Shown here: positions 1-7,800 of the stretch, one piece after another
Layout: every line of letters starts with the position of its first letter
Position numbering within the stretch: the stretch's first letter is position 1
DNA from: Actinomycetota bacterium
Lineage (GTDB): Bacteria > Actinomycetota > Thermoleophilia > Gaiellales > Gaiellaceae
Direction: 5' to 3'
DNA length: 37,278 nucleotides
Assembly (NCBI GenBank): GCA_020029615.1
Contig: JAIBJO010000008.1
Coordinates: 1 to 37,278 of the forward strand
Made by a program: the position numbers and the translations under genes
The notes under the pieces: model-generated
Databases searched by the model: none
Seen by the model: the letters and a program-made list of their open reading frames with translations, nothing else
Told to the model about the DNA's origin: nothing

Positions 1-210
1 GGGCTCCTCACCCCTGCGGGCACGTGCAAGTACCACCCGAGCTGCTCGCAGTACGCACTGGACGCCTTCCGTGAGTTCGGGCTCGCCCGTGGCAGCGTGC
101 TCGCCGGCTGGCGCGTGCTGCGCTGCAATCCCTGGAGCCACGGAGGCGTGGACTACGCGAAGGATCAGTCCCTGTTTCCGTTGATTGGATCGCGAAAGGC
201 AGGCACGTGA
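1..210 (+). CDS. yidD: YidD membrane protein insertion efficiency factor (5' truncated)
   Basis: The reading frame is open from base 1 and gives about 69 residues before TGA. It contains the YidD core: a CKYHPSCSQYA stretch followed by an Arg/Trp-rich segment ending RCNPWSHGGVDY. YidD proteins are small, membrane-associated and assist insertion of inner-membrane proteins by YidC. The start codon lies outside the window, so only the N-terminal amphipathic helix is missing. The stop overlaps the GTG start of yidC (GTGA), which suggests translational coupling. The usual upstream neighbours (rpmH, rnpA) would be off the left edge. Identification is firm from motifs and context. Confidence 0.93.
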   Translation, partial: GLLTPAGTCKYHPSCSQYALDAFREFGLARGSVLAGWRVLRCNPWSHGGVDYAKDQSLFPLIGSRKAGT

Positions 211-1028
211 TCGTCGGCGGCATCCTCTCCCCGCTCGAGAACGTCCTCACTGAGGTTCTCACGTGGCTGCACGAGTCGGCGGGCCTGACGTGGGCGTGGT
301 CGATCGTCGCGCTCACGGTGATCGTGCGGATGCTCCTCGTCCCCGTCGCGATCCGACAGATCCACTCGATGCAGAGCCTGCAGATCCACGCGCCGGAGAT
401 GAAGGCGATTCAGCAGCGCTACAAGGCGGACCGGCAGCGGCAGTCGGAAGAGCTGATGAAGTTCTACAAGGAGAACAAGATCAACCCGTACGCGTCTTGT
501 CTCCCGATCGTCTTCCAGATCCCGATCTTCATCTCGCTCTTCTTCGTCCTCAAGGACTTCGAAAAGGAGATCTTCGCGCAGTCCGGAGGCTCGCTCGACT
601 GGCTCGTCGGTCTGATCGACATCACGGAGCCCGTGAAGGACGGCTGGGGACCGGTCCTCATCGCCGTCTACGTCTTGAGCCAGCTGACCTCGACCTACCT
701 CATGTCGACGGCGATGCAGAGCAAGGCGCAGCGCTACATGATCTTGGTGCTGCCGATCGTCTTCCTGCCCTTCATCCTGAACTTCCCTTCGGGCCTCATG
801 ATCTACTGGCTGACCACGAACCTCTGGACAACCGGGCAGGGCCTCATCACGCGACGGCTCATGCCGAAGCCCGTGGTGCCGCCGAAGCGGTCGAGCCGCA
901 CGCCGCCGAAGGACGCGGGAGAGACGCCGCCGACGGCAGCAGCCGAACCGCAGGGTGACGGTGGCGGCCCTCGGACCGGCCCACCGCGGAGGGTGAAGCG
1001 GAAGCGGGGCGGAAAGGCGCGTCGATGA
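207..1028 (+). CDS. yidC: YidC/Oxa1 membrane protein insertase
   Basis: A 273-residue polytopic protein of the YidC/Oxa1/Alb3 family, which inserts and folds membrane proteins alone or with SecYEG. Visible are the first conserved helix with the groove arginine (about residue 47, in TVIVRMLLVP), a charged cytoplasmic coiled loop (about 70-95), the PYASCLPIVFQIPIFISLFF helix, and later helices ending in the FPSGLMIYW segment. The C-terminal tail is Pro/Arg/Lys-rich and highly basic (KRKRGGKARR), as in many Gram-positive YidC proteins that contact ribosomes. It lacks the large periplasmic domain of Gram-negative YidC. Start GTG 207 overlaps the yidD stop; its own stop overlaps the jag ATG. Confidence 0.95.
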   Translation: MIVGGILSPLENVLTEVLTWLHESAGLTWAWSIVALTVIVRMLLVPVAIRQIHSMQSLQIHAPEMKAIQQRYKADRQRQSEELMKFYKENKINPYASCLPIVFQIPIFISLFFVLKDFEKEIFAQSGGSLDWLVGLIDITEPVKDGWGPVLIAVYVLSQLTSTYLMSTAMQSKAQRYMILVLPIVFLPFILNFPSGLMIYWLTTNLWTTGQGLITRRLMPKPVVPPKRSSRTPPKDAGETPPTAAAEPQGDGGGPRTGPPRRVKRKRGGKARR

Positions 1029-1708
1029 GCGACTCGGGCACCGTTACCGTCGAAGCCACGGGCGAGACAGTCGGCGAGGCGAAGTGGGCGGCACTACGCG
1101 AGCTCGAGCTGCTCGTACCAGGTCTCGACCGGGAGAGCGTGGAGTTCCAAGTCGTCGCGGAGGGCGAGCGCGGTCTCCTGGGAGTCGGCTTCAAGCCGGC
1201 GCAGGTAATCGCGACCGCCTCAGCGTCGGACGAGGCGAGGGAGCCTGACGAGACTGCGGAGGCGCACGCCGCCCGAGAGTTCGTCCAGCGCGTCGCGACG
1301 ACGATCGGAGCGAGCGTCACGGCGTCTGCCGCGGAGCGCGAAGGGCTCGTGACGGTGACGTGCACGGGCGCGGACCTGGGCCTCTTCATCGGGAAGCACG
1401 GCCAGACGATCGACGCGATTCAGTACCTCGCGAACGCAATGGTGCGAGCGCAGGGCGGCCAGCACGAGGTGCTGGTCGACGCTGCCGGCTATCGGGCACG
1501 CCGGACTGCCACCCTCGAGAACCTTGCGAGACGCAGCGCGCAGCGCGCAGTGGCCACGGGGCGTCGAGTCGAGCTCGACCCCATGACCGCGGTCGAGCGC
1601 AAGATCGTCCACGAGGCGCTGAAGGACGATCCCGAGGTCGAGACGTCGAGCGAGGGCTCGGAACCGAACCGCTACGTCGTCGTCCTGCCCAGGCTCGCCT
1701 CCGATTGA
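1025..1708 (+). CDS. jag: Jag/KhpB RNA-binding protein (Jag-N, KH, R3H)
   Basis: A 227-residue cytoplasmic RNA-binding protein. An N-terminal Jag-N domain (residues about 5-62, with a GERGLLGVGFKPA signature) is followed by a KH domain containing the GXXG-type loop in LFIGKHGQTIDAIQYLANAM (about 120-140) and a C-terminal R3H-like region (about 180-225, MTAVERKIVHEAL). Known homologues (KhpB/EloR) bind RNA with KhpA and affect cell elongation and division in Firmicutes; that role here is inferred. The ATG overlaps the yidC stop by 4 bp, fitting the conserved yidC-jag-rsmG order. Confidence 0.93.
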   Translation: MSDSGTVTVEATGETVGEAKWAALRELELLVPGLDRESVEFQVVAEGERGLLGVGFKPAQVIATASASDEAREPDETAEAHAAREFVQRVATTIGASVTASAAEREGLVTVTCTGADLGLFIGKHGQTIDAIQYLANAMVRAQGGQHEVLVDAAGYRARRTATLENLARRSAQRAVATGRRVELDPMTAVERKIVHEALKDDPEVETSSEGSEPNRYVVVLPRLASD

Positions 1709-1709
1709 C

Positions 1710-2300
1710 GTGACAAGCCAGTTCCTCGAGCACTGGCTCGAGGAGGTCGTCGCGACGCCCGGCATGACCGGCATCCGCGATGCGGCCGAGGCACGCCGCC
1801 GCCTTCTCGACGATGCGCTTCGTGCCGCTCCGATCGTCGGGCAGGTCCCGGGGCCTGTGATCGACGTCGGATCGGGCGGCGGGACGCCTGGGATACCGCT
1901 TGCGGCAGTGCTTCCGACGAGGGCGTTCACACTGCTCGAGGCGGAGCTGCGAAAGTGTGACTTCCTCGAGCGTGTGACCGTCGGGCTGACCAACGTCGAC
2001 GTCGTCTGGGGGCGTGCGGAGGACCAGCAGACAGACGCCTTCGGCGTGGCCCTCGCGAAAGCGCTGGCGAAGCCGGCGACTGCCGTCGAGCTCTGCCTTC
2101 CACTCGTTCGCCCTGGGGGTATCGCCGTCGTCTGGGTCGGGGAGACGGCCGACCGCGGCTCCATCGCGGCAGTCGCAGAGCGGCTCGAGGCCGTGCTCGA
2201 GGAAGACGCCGACGGCCTGGCGGTCCTCCGGAAGCTGCGAGCGACGCCGCCGGGGTTTCCGCGTCGCACAGGGGTCGCGAAGAAGCGTCCGCTCGCCTAG
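1710..2300 (+). CDS. rsmG: RsmG 16S rRNA (guanine-527-N7) methyltransferase
   Basis: A 196-residue Rossmann-fold methyltransferase (old name GidB) that makes m7G527 in 16S rRNA using SAM. The SAM-binding motif I is seen as VIDVGSGGGTPGIPLA (about residues 50-65), followed by the LLEAELRKCDFLERV acidic-loop region. A conserved AxAKALAKPATAVELCLPLVRPGG segment follows. The GTG start is 1 nt after the jag stop. Loss of this enzyme gives low-level streptomycin resistance in other bacteria. The C-terminus is basic and Arg/Lys-rich. Confidence 0.93.
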   Translation: MTSQFLEHWLEEVVATPGMTGIRDAAEARRRLLDDALRAAPIVGQVPGPVIDVGSGGGTPGIPLAAVLPTRAFTLLEAELRKCDFLERVTVGLTNVDVVWGRAEDQQTDAFGVALAKALAKPATAVELCLPLVRPGGIAVVWVGETADRGSIAAVAERLEAVLEEDADGLAVLRKLRATPPGFPRRTGVAKKRPLA

Positions 2301-2411
2301 AGGCGCCTCAGCGTCTCGCCCTGCCGTTCAGGCGGCTGGGACAAGCTACGCACCATCACGGGCAGCTGGACCTACGCGTATCGGCAGACCGTATCCAGCC
2401 GCCGCCCTCTC

Positions 2412-2417
2412 TAGTCT
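2412..2417 (+). promoter_or_regulatory. -10 element (TAGTCT) for a leaderless parA transcript
   Basis: TAGTCT fits the actinobacterial TAnnnT -10 consensus and lies exactly 6 nt before the GTG at 2424, so transcription would begin at or next to the start codon. No Shine-Dalgarno sequence precedes that GTG. No convincing -35 is visible. The same spacing recurs before several other genes in this window. The 123-nt rsmG-parA spacer otherwise shows nothing recognisable. Confidence 0.5.
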
Positions 2418-2423
2418 TGCCGC

Positions 2424-3239
2424 GTGCCTGCCCCGGGGTTGCAGCGCGACCGGAATGCCCGCGCCAGCGGATCCTCGGTCCTGCGCACGGCGAGAATTTA
2501 CGCGGTGGCGAACCAGAAGGGCGGCGTCGGGAAGACGACGACCGCCGTCAACGTCAGCGCCTGCCTCGCCGAGGCCGGTGAGCGCGTGCTCCTCATCGAT
2601 CTCGATCCGCAGGCGAACGCGACGTCGGGCCTCGGCCTCCGTGCGAACGGCGCGTCGACACACGACCTTCTCGACGGGGCCCCGCTGAGTTCGCTGACGA
2701 AGCCGTCGGGCGTCGAGAACCTCGACGTGATCATGGCCAAGAGCGATCTCGCAGCGGCGGCTGTCGAGCTCTCGACGCGCACGGGTGGGGAGCGCTATCT
2801 GGCGGATGCGCTGGCCGGCTCTCTCGAGCCGTACTCCTACGTCCTCCTCGACTGCCCGCCGTCCTTCGGGCCGCTGACCGTCAACGCGCTCGCGGCAGCG
2901 AGCTGGGCGATCGTGCCGGTCCAGGCGGAGTACTACGCGCTCGAAGGTCTCTCGCAGTTGCTCGGCACGATCAACCTCGTGAAGGGCCGCCTGAACCCCG
3001 AGCTTGCCGTTGCCGGGATCCTGCTGACCATGGCCGACGGCCGTACGCGCCTGGCGGCCGAGGTCGAGTCGGAGCTGCGGAGCCACTTCGGCGCGCTGGT
3101 CTTCACGACGACGATCCCGCGCTCGATCCGCCTCGCCGAGGCTCCGAGCCACGGGGTTCCCGCAATCGCCTACGACCGGCGGTCGACCGGCGCGGAGGCC
3201 TACTGGAAGGTGGCGATGGAGCTTGTCGAGCGTTCCTAA
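2424..3239 (+). CDS. parA: ParA/Soj chromosome-partitioning ATPase
   Basis: A 271-residue P-loop ATPase of the MinD/ParA superfamily. The deviant Walker A motif NQKGGVGKTTTAVN lies at about residues 30-43, the switch I region at DLDPQANATSGLG, and Walker B at YVLLDCPPSFG (about 138-148). ParA binds DNA nonspecifically and moves ParB-parS complexes during segregation. The GTG at 2424 is preceded by a -10 element at leaderless spacing; a TTG at 2439 is an alternative. The product then has about 27 residues ahead of the conserved RIYAVANQKGG start, which may not be essential. It overlaps parB by 17 nt. Confidence 0.93.
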   Translation: MPAPGLQRDRNARASGSSVLRTARIYAVANQKGGVGKTTTAVNVSACLAEAGERVLLIDLDPQANATSGLGLRANGASTHDLLDGAPLSSLTKPSGVENLDVIMAKSDLAAAAVELSTRTGGERYLADALAGSLEPYSYVLLDCPPSFGPLTVNALAAASWAIVPVQAEYYALEGLSQLLGTINLVKGRLNPELAVAGILLTMADGRTRLAAEVESELRSHFGALVFTTTIPRSIRLAEAPSHGVPAIAYDRRSTGAEAYWKVAMELVERS

Positions 3240-4092
3240 GGAGCGGCGCGGCCTCGGGCGCGGCCTCGAGGTCCTTCTGGGTGAAGCCGGTCAGCCCGAG
3301 CTGCTGCATCTCCCGGTTGAGTCCATCCACCCGAACCCGCGCCAGCCACGCCGGCGCTTTGAGCCGGAGGCGGCCGCGGGTCTCGCCGGCTCGATCCGGC
3401 TCCAGGGCGTACTCCAGCCGATCGTGGTCAGGCGCAGGCCCGAGGGAGGTTTCGAGCTGATTGCCGGAGAGCGTCGGTGGCGTGCCGCGAGAGCGGCAGG
3501 AGCTGCCACGCTTCCCGCAGTCGTCCGGGACGCGGACGATCGCGACTCGCTGCTCCTCGGGCTCGTCGAGAACGTCGCGCGCGAGCAACTCTCCCCGGTC
3601 GAGGAGGCGCGAGCCTATGCCTCCTTGGTGGACGAGTTCGAGCTCTCGCTGGGCGACGTCGCAGAGCGGGTCGGAAGGTCCAAGCCATCGGTCTCCAACC
3701 GCCTGCGGCTCCTCGAGCTTCCGGAGGAAGTGCTGTGGATGCTCGCGCGCGGAGATCTCAGCGAGGGCCATGCGCGAGCAGTGCTGTCGCTCCCCGACGA
3801 CGAAGCCCGCCGACGCCTTGCGCGGCGGATCACGAAGGAAGGGCTCACGGTTCGAGCAGCGGAACGCGCTGCTCGCGACGGGGGAGCGCGCAGACGTTTG
3901 CGAAAAACAGCGCCCGTCGATCCCGCGCTCGTGGATCGGGCACGCTCTCTGGCGGAACAGCTCACTGCGATGCCCACTCGCGTGTCGGGTGGCGCACTCC
4001 AGATCCGCTTCGAGGACGAGCAAGGCCTCGCCGAGCTGGTCGAGTCTCTCGAGTCGGCAACCGCAGGGCTTGCCGACCAGCAGGCCGCGTAG
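3223..4092 (+). CDS. parB: ParB/Spo0J chromosome-partitioning protein
   Basis: A 289-residue ParB protein: a CTP-dependent DNA clamp that loads at parS. In order: a basic N-terminus (KERRGLGRGLEVLLGE) for the ParA-interacting segment, the ParB/Srx nuclease-like fold with LHLPVESIHPNPRQPRRRF and the GERRWRAARAAG CTP-binding motif (about 85-97), ENVAREQLSPVEEA, and a helix-turn-helix at about 135-165 (LSLGDVAERVGRSKPSVSNR). The start is TTG at 3223, inside the end of parA; no ATG or GTG nearby fits better. No consensus parS lies in or beside parAB. Confidence 0.93.
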   Translation: MSSVPKERRGLGRGLEVLLGEAGQPELLHLPVESIHPNPRQPRRRFEPEAAAGLAGSIRLQGVLQPIVVRRRPEGGFELIAGERRWRAARAAGAATLPAVVRDADDRDSLLLGLVENVAREQLSPVEEARAYASLVDEFELSLGDVAERVGRSKPSVSNRLRLLELPEEVLWMLARGDLSEGHARAVLSLPDDEARRRLARRITKEGLTVRAAERAARDGGARRRLRKTAPVDPALVDRARSLAEQLTAMPTRVSGGALQIRFEDEQGLAELVESLESATAGLADQQAA

Positions 4093-4152
4093 AAGCGTCA
4101 GGCGGGCCGTTTCCTCGCTCCCGTACCCGCTTCGCCGACGACCCACCGCGAA

Positions 4153-4226
4153 TGGGCGATCCTGGACTCGAACCAGGGGCCTCCGCCTTATCAGAGCGGC
4201 GCTCTAACCGACTGAGCTAATCGCCC
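4153..4226 (-). tRNA. tRNA-Ile (GAU anticodon)
   Basis: On the minus strand a 74-nt cloverleaf runs from a GGGCGAT acceptor 5' arm (4226 downward) to the matching ATCGCCC plus discriminator A at 4153. The D arm reads TAGCTCAGTCGGTTAGAGC, the anticodon stem-loop CTGATAA presents GAT, and the T arm is CTGG-TTCGAGT-CCAG. The CCA tail is not encoded. On the minus strand a TACAGT hexamer about 11 nt upstream could be its -10 element. Confidence 0.97.
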
Positions 4227-4256
4227 GGGGTCGCAACTGTAGCGGAGCCTCCTGTC

Positions 4257-4262
4257 TAAGAT
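4257..4262 (+). promoter_or_regulatory. possible -10 element (TAAGAT) for the BFN-domain gene
   Basis: TAAGAT matches TAnnnT and overlaps the first in-frame ATG (4261). If used, transcription would start near 4269, excluding that ATG and leaving the ATG at 4279 as the start, with a short leader. This supports the shorter version of the downstream protein. No -35 is evident. Confidence 0.35.
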
Positions 4263-4278
4263 GAGTGAGGGGCCTGCT

Positions 4279-4878
4279 ATGCGAGAGATGACCTTGTACG
4301 GGGTGAGCTTCGAGCCCATCGGCAAGCAGCCGATCGTGCTCCTGAAGACCGCCGACGACGACAGGTTCCTGCCGATCTGGATCGGTCATCCCGAGGCGGC
4401 CGCGATCCTCATGAAGCTGCAGGGCGCCAATCCGCCCCGTCCGATGACCCACGATCTCTTCTCCGACGTCATCTCGGAGCTGCAAGGCGAGGTCGTGAGG
4501 GTCACGGTGACGGAGCTCCGCGAGAACACGTACTACGCGCGTATCACGATCGTGCAGGACGGAAGGGAGGTCGAAGTCGACTCGCGTCCGTCCGATGCGA
4601 TCGCGCTTGCGGTGCGCTGCGACGCGCAGATCTTCGCCTCCGACGAGGTCGTCGAAGAGTCCGGCATCGAGCTCCAGGCCGACGACGACGAGCAGCCAGG
4701 CCTCGTCACCGCGTCGAGCCTCGCCGATCTCGACCCGGCGGAGTTCCGTCAGTTCCTCGAGAACGTCACTCCCGAGGAGTTCGCGTCGAGCCTCGAGGAG
4801 GGCCTCGGCGAGGCCTTCGAGGAGCCCGAGTTCGAAGACGAGGACGACGAGGACGACGACGACGAGGAGCGCGCGTAG
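4279..4878 (+). CDS. BFN-domain (DUF151) bifunctional nuclease family protein
   Basis: About 199 residues. The first ~130 form the BFN/DUF151 domain (MREMTLYGVSFEP at the start, FLPIWIGHPEAAAI, and SRPSDAIALAVRCDAQIFA), conserved in actinobacteria and plants. Plant homologues have reported DNase/RNase activity; the bacterial role is not established. The C-terminal third is acidic, with a predicted helical segment (DPAEFRQFLENVTPEEF) and a run of Asp/Glu ending DDEDDDDEERA. I chose ATG 4279 over ATG 4261 because GAGGGG lies about 9 nt upstream, family members begin at this point, and a possible -10 covers 4257-4262. Confidence 0.85.
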   Translation: MREMTLYGVSFEPIGKQPIVLLKTADDDRFLPIWIGHPEAAAILMKLQGANPPRPMTHDLFSDVISELQGEVVRVTVTELRENTYYARITIVQDGREVEVDSRPSDAIALAVRCDAQIFASDEVVEESGIELQADDDEQPGLVTASSLADLDPAEFRQFLENVTPEEFASSLEEGLGEAFEEPEFEDEDDEDDDDEERA

Positions 4879-4884
4879 CGGTCA

Positions 4885-5583
4885 TCAGGCCGCGACGGTG
4901 ACGGACACGAGCAGCGCCGTCCCGTTGAACGTCGCGTGAAGGAGCATTGGTGGGTAGATGCTGTCGGTGCGCACGCGTAGCCAGCCGACGACGATGCCGA
5001 AGAAGGCGAGCACCGGCAGCGCGATGAGGAGCCCGTGCGCGGCTCCGAACAGGATGCCCGTGACGATGACCGCGAGCCACGGTCCATACGGTGTAACGAG
5101 CGAGAGGCCCAGGCCGCGGTACGTCAGCTCCTCCACGGCCGGCGCGACGAGTGTCACGATGAGGAAGAACGCGACGAACGCGCCGGCCCGGCTCGAGTCC
5201 CAGCGGTCGGGGACGAGCCCCTGCTCCTCGGTCGGGTTCCAGTCGCCGACCGCCGAGAGCGCCTGGTCGTACACGAACGCGGCGACGTAGATCGCGAGCA
5301 GCGCAAGCACGGCGAGACCGAGAGCTCGCGGCCACGAGGCCGGCCGGTGTAGCGCAAAAACTTCCCGCCGCGGCAGCCCCCGTGCGATGAGGAGGAGGAT
5401 TCCCAGCATGATCCCGTACTGGACGAGCGCCGCCACCGACGACGAATAGCGGTACGCAATGTCGTCCGGCGTCTCGGTGTCGGCGAGCCGAGCGGAATAG
5501 CTGACCAGCGCGAGGAGGCCGACGAACGCCAGCCAGGCGATGAGTCGTCCCCGTCCGTATGCGGGTGCGGCGCCCTCGTCCAT
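4885..5583 (-). CDS. CPBP family intramembrane (CAAX-like) metalloprotease
   Basis: About 232 residues with roughly seven hydrophobic segments. The CPBP/Abi motifs are present in order: EELTYRGLG (EExxxR), FGAAHG (FxxxH), and a terminal HATFN. These are the zinc-ligand and catalytic residues of the glutamic-type intramembrane proteases related to eukaryotic Rce1. I place the start at ATG 5583 (MDEGAAPAYG); the upstream extension of this frame is Arg/Ser-rich and looks non-coding. Substrate unknown. It faces the penicillin-binding protein gene divergently and converges on the BFN gene. Close membership of CPBP is firm; function is not. Confidence 0.87.
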   Translation of the reverse strand: MDEGAAPAYGRGRLIAWLAFVGLLALVSYSARLADTETPDDIAYRYSSSVAALVQYGIMLGILLLIARGLPRREVFALHRPASWPRALGLAVLALLAIYVAAFVYDQALSAVGDWNPTEEQGLVPDRWDSSRAGAFVAFFLIVTLVAPAVEELTYRGLGLSLVTPYGPWLAVIVTGILFGAAHGLLIALPVLAFFGIVVGWLRVRTDSIYPPMLLHATFNGTALLVSVTVAA

Positions 5584-5665
5584 CCCGGGATTCCAGCACG
5601 ATCGAGATCCACGCCGCTTGAGGAGTGGACGAGCGGGCGCCGAACTCGGGCAAGACGGTGGCCAG

Positions 5666-5671
5666 TAGCAT
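5666..5671 (+). promoter_or_regulatory. -10 element (TAGCAT) for a leaderless PBP transcript
   Basis: TAGCAT fits TAnnnT and stands exactly 6 nt before the ATG at 5678. There is no Shine-Dalgarno sequence before that ATG, so a leaderless mRNA is the simplest reading. No clear -35. Confidence 0.5.
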
Positions 5672-5677
5672 TCGCCC

Positions 5678-7789
5678 ATGAGCCCGCCCCGTGGCAAGCG
5701 CGCTCCGCTCGATCCGGACACGCTGCGTCCACGAGGCCGCCATCAGCGAGCCGCGAGGCGCCGGCGAAGGCGGCGAGGCGCGGTCGCTGCTGTTGCGGCG
5801 ATCCTGACGCTCGGGCTGGCGGCGGGCATCGGCGGCACCGCCGGTGTTCTCGCGTACGGCTCGTCGTGCGACCTCGACTCGCTGCGGTCGGTTCGGATCG
5901 GCCAGAACACGTTCTTGTACGCCGCCGACGGATCGCTCCTCGGATCGATCCCGGCCGAGCGCAATCGACAACCCGTCACGGCCGAGGGGATGTCTCTCTG
6001 GATCCGCAAGGCGACGATCGCGGTCGAGGACAGGCGGTTCTTCGCGCATGGCGGAGTCGACATCGAGGGGATCGCGCGTGCAGCCGTAGCGGACATTCGC
6101 GCCGGCGAGATCGTCGAGGGTGGGTCGACCATCACGCAGCAGCTCGTGCGCAACCTGTACATCTCGCGCGAGCGAACGGTGCAGCGGAAAGTCAAGGAGG
6201 CCTGCCTCGCGACCAAGCTCGACGGCGCCTGGACGAAGCAGCGCATTCTCACGACGTACCTCAACCAGGTCTACTACGGGAACCAGGCGTACGGCATCGA
6301 AGCAGCAGCACAGACGTACTACTCGAAGCCCGCGAAGGAGCTGAAGCTCGCCGAGGCCGCGCTCCTAGCCGGTCTCACCCAAGCGCCCTCGTCGTACGAC
6401 CCTTTCACGAGGCCCGCGCGCGCTCTGGCGCGACGTGCCGACGTGCTCCGCGCCATGCTCGAGACCGGTGTGATAACGAAGCGGGAGCACGACCTCGCAT
6501 CGGCAACCAAGCTCGTGTTCCGCCCGGGGCGCCTCTACAGTCGAATACGCGAGCCGTACTTCTTCGGTTACGTGAGAGACAAGCTCATCGAGGTGTACGG
6601 CGCCGAGACGGTGCGGTCGGGGGGTCTGCAGGTCTACACGACGATCATCCCGCGTTACCAGCGGCTTGCGGAGAAGGCCATCCGCGAGACCATGAACCAG
6701 CCGACCGACCCGGCTGCCGCGCTCATCTCCATCAGCCCTCGGACCGGTGCGATCCGTTCCATGACCGCCGTGATCCCGAACAGGCCGAAGAACGAGTTCA
6801 ACCTGCTCTCACAGGCGCGCCGTCAGACGGGCTCCACGTTCAAGACGTTCGTGCTCGCCGCCGCCGTCGAGATGGGGATCAACCCCGACTCGACGTACTA
6901 CGTCTCCGCGCCCTTCACGTACAAGGTCCACCCTGCCGGCAACTGCGACGACGGCAGTTGGTGGTGCGTGCACACCTACGCCAACGACTACTACGGCTGG
7001 AGCTCCATACGGAGTGCGACGATCCGCTCGGACAACGCGGTCTACGCGCAGCTGACGCTGGACGTCACTCCGGAGAGGGTTGCGGAAACCGCCCGCCGCA
7101 TGGGCGTCCGCTCGCCTCTCGACGTGGGAGGGGCATACGTGCCCGCGATCGGGCTCGGCTCGATAGCGGTGTCGCCTCTCGACATCGCGTCGGGCTATGC
7201 GACGCTGGCCGCCGGCGGTGTCCACGCGGAACCGATGGCGATCCGGCGGGTCGTCCTCGCGGACGGTCGTGAGGACACGACCGCCGGCTGGGGCGTCCCG
7301 AAGCGGCGACGTGCCATCTCGGAGGGCGGTGCAGCGATGGTGACCCGGATTCTCGAGCAAAACGTCCAGTACGGGACCGGCACGCGCGCAGCGTTCGGCC
7401 GCCCGGCTGCCGGAAAGACCGGGACGAACGAGGAGCACGCGGACGCGTGGTTCGCGGGCTACACGCCCGACCTGGCGACGACCGTCTGGCTCGGCTACAC
7501 GAAGGGCGAGATCCCGATGGAGAACGTGCACGGGATCGCTGTCAGCGGAGGCAGCTTCCCGGCCGAGATCTGGAGGCTCTTCATGGAGCCTGCGCTCGAG
7601 GGAACCGAACCGACTCCGTTCGCGGAGCCGGCGGTCTGGCCCGAATGGAAGCCGTTCACCCGTGGCGAGTATGCGCTCACCTACGATCCGAGCGCGACGG
7701 AGTCGGAGAGCACCGAGACCGAGACGACCACGCACGACGAGCCGCGGCAGAGGCCTCCGGCTCAGGCGCCTCGAGCCGGCGGGACGTAG
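5678..7789 (+). CDS. class A penicillin-binding protein (transglycosylase/transpeptidase)
   Basis: A 703-residue bifunctional peptidoglycan synthase. After a very basic cytoplasmic N-terminus (residues 1-33, Arg-rich) comes one membrane anchor (about 35-60). The GT51 transglycosylase domain shows EDRRFFAHGG with the catalytic Glu, GGSTITQQLVRNLY, and the RKVKEA region. The transpeptidase domain shows the active-site serine in GSTFKTF (about 385-391), SDN in RSDNAVYAQ, and KTG in AGKTGTNEEHADAWFAGYTP. The C-terminal ~50 residues are Ser/Thr/Glu/Pro-rich. A Cys pair (NCDDGSWWC) sits in the transpeptidase domain. Probably PBP1A/PonA-like; the exact orthologue cannot be decided here. Confidence 0.94.
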   Translation: MSPPRGKRAPLDPDTLRPRGRHQRAARRRRRRRGAVAAVAAILTLGLAAGIGGTAGVLAYGSSCDLDSLRSVRIGQNTFLYAADGSLLGSIPAERNRQPVTAEGMSLWIRKATIAVEDRRFFAHGGVDIEGIARAAVADIRAGEIVEGGSTITQQLVRNLYISRERTVQRKVKEACLATKLDGAWTKQRILTTYLNQVYYGNQAYGIEAAAQTYYSKPAKELKLAEAALLAGLTQAPSSYDPFTRPARALARRADVLRAMLETGVITKREHDLASATKLVFRPGRLYSRIREPYFFGYVRDKLIEVYGAETVRSGGLQVYTTIIPRYQRLAEKAIRETMNQPTDPAAALISISPRTGAIRSMTAVIPNRPKNEFNLLSQARRQTGSTFKTFVLAAAVEMGINPDSTYYVSAPFTYKVHPAGNCDDGSWWCVHTYANDYYGWSSIRSATIRSDNAVYAQLTLDVTPERVAETARRMGVRSPLDVGGAYVPAIGLGSIAVSPLDIASGYATLAAGGVHAEPMAIRRVVLADGREDTTAGWGVPKRRRAISEGGAAMVTRILEQNVQYGTGTRAAFGRPAAGKTGTNEEHADAWFAGYTPDLATTVWLGYTKGEIPMENVHGIAVSGGSFPAEIWRLFMEPALEGTEPTPFAEPAVWPEWKPFTRGEYALTYDPSATESESTETETTTHDEPRQRPPAQAPRAGGT

Positions 7790-7800
7790 CGTCGGGCTCC

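Noticed and set aside
4766-6049. 427-codon minus-strand ORF across BFN, protease and PBP genes
   Set aside because: Arg-rich shadow frame overlapping three well-supported genes.
7447-7800. Upstream extension of the moeA frame to 7447
   Set aside because: It lies wholly inside the penicillin-binding protein gene, is Arg/Gly-rich in the way GC-rich shadow frames are, and MoeA homology begins at about 7801.
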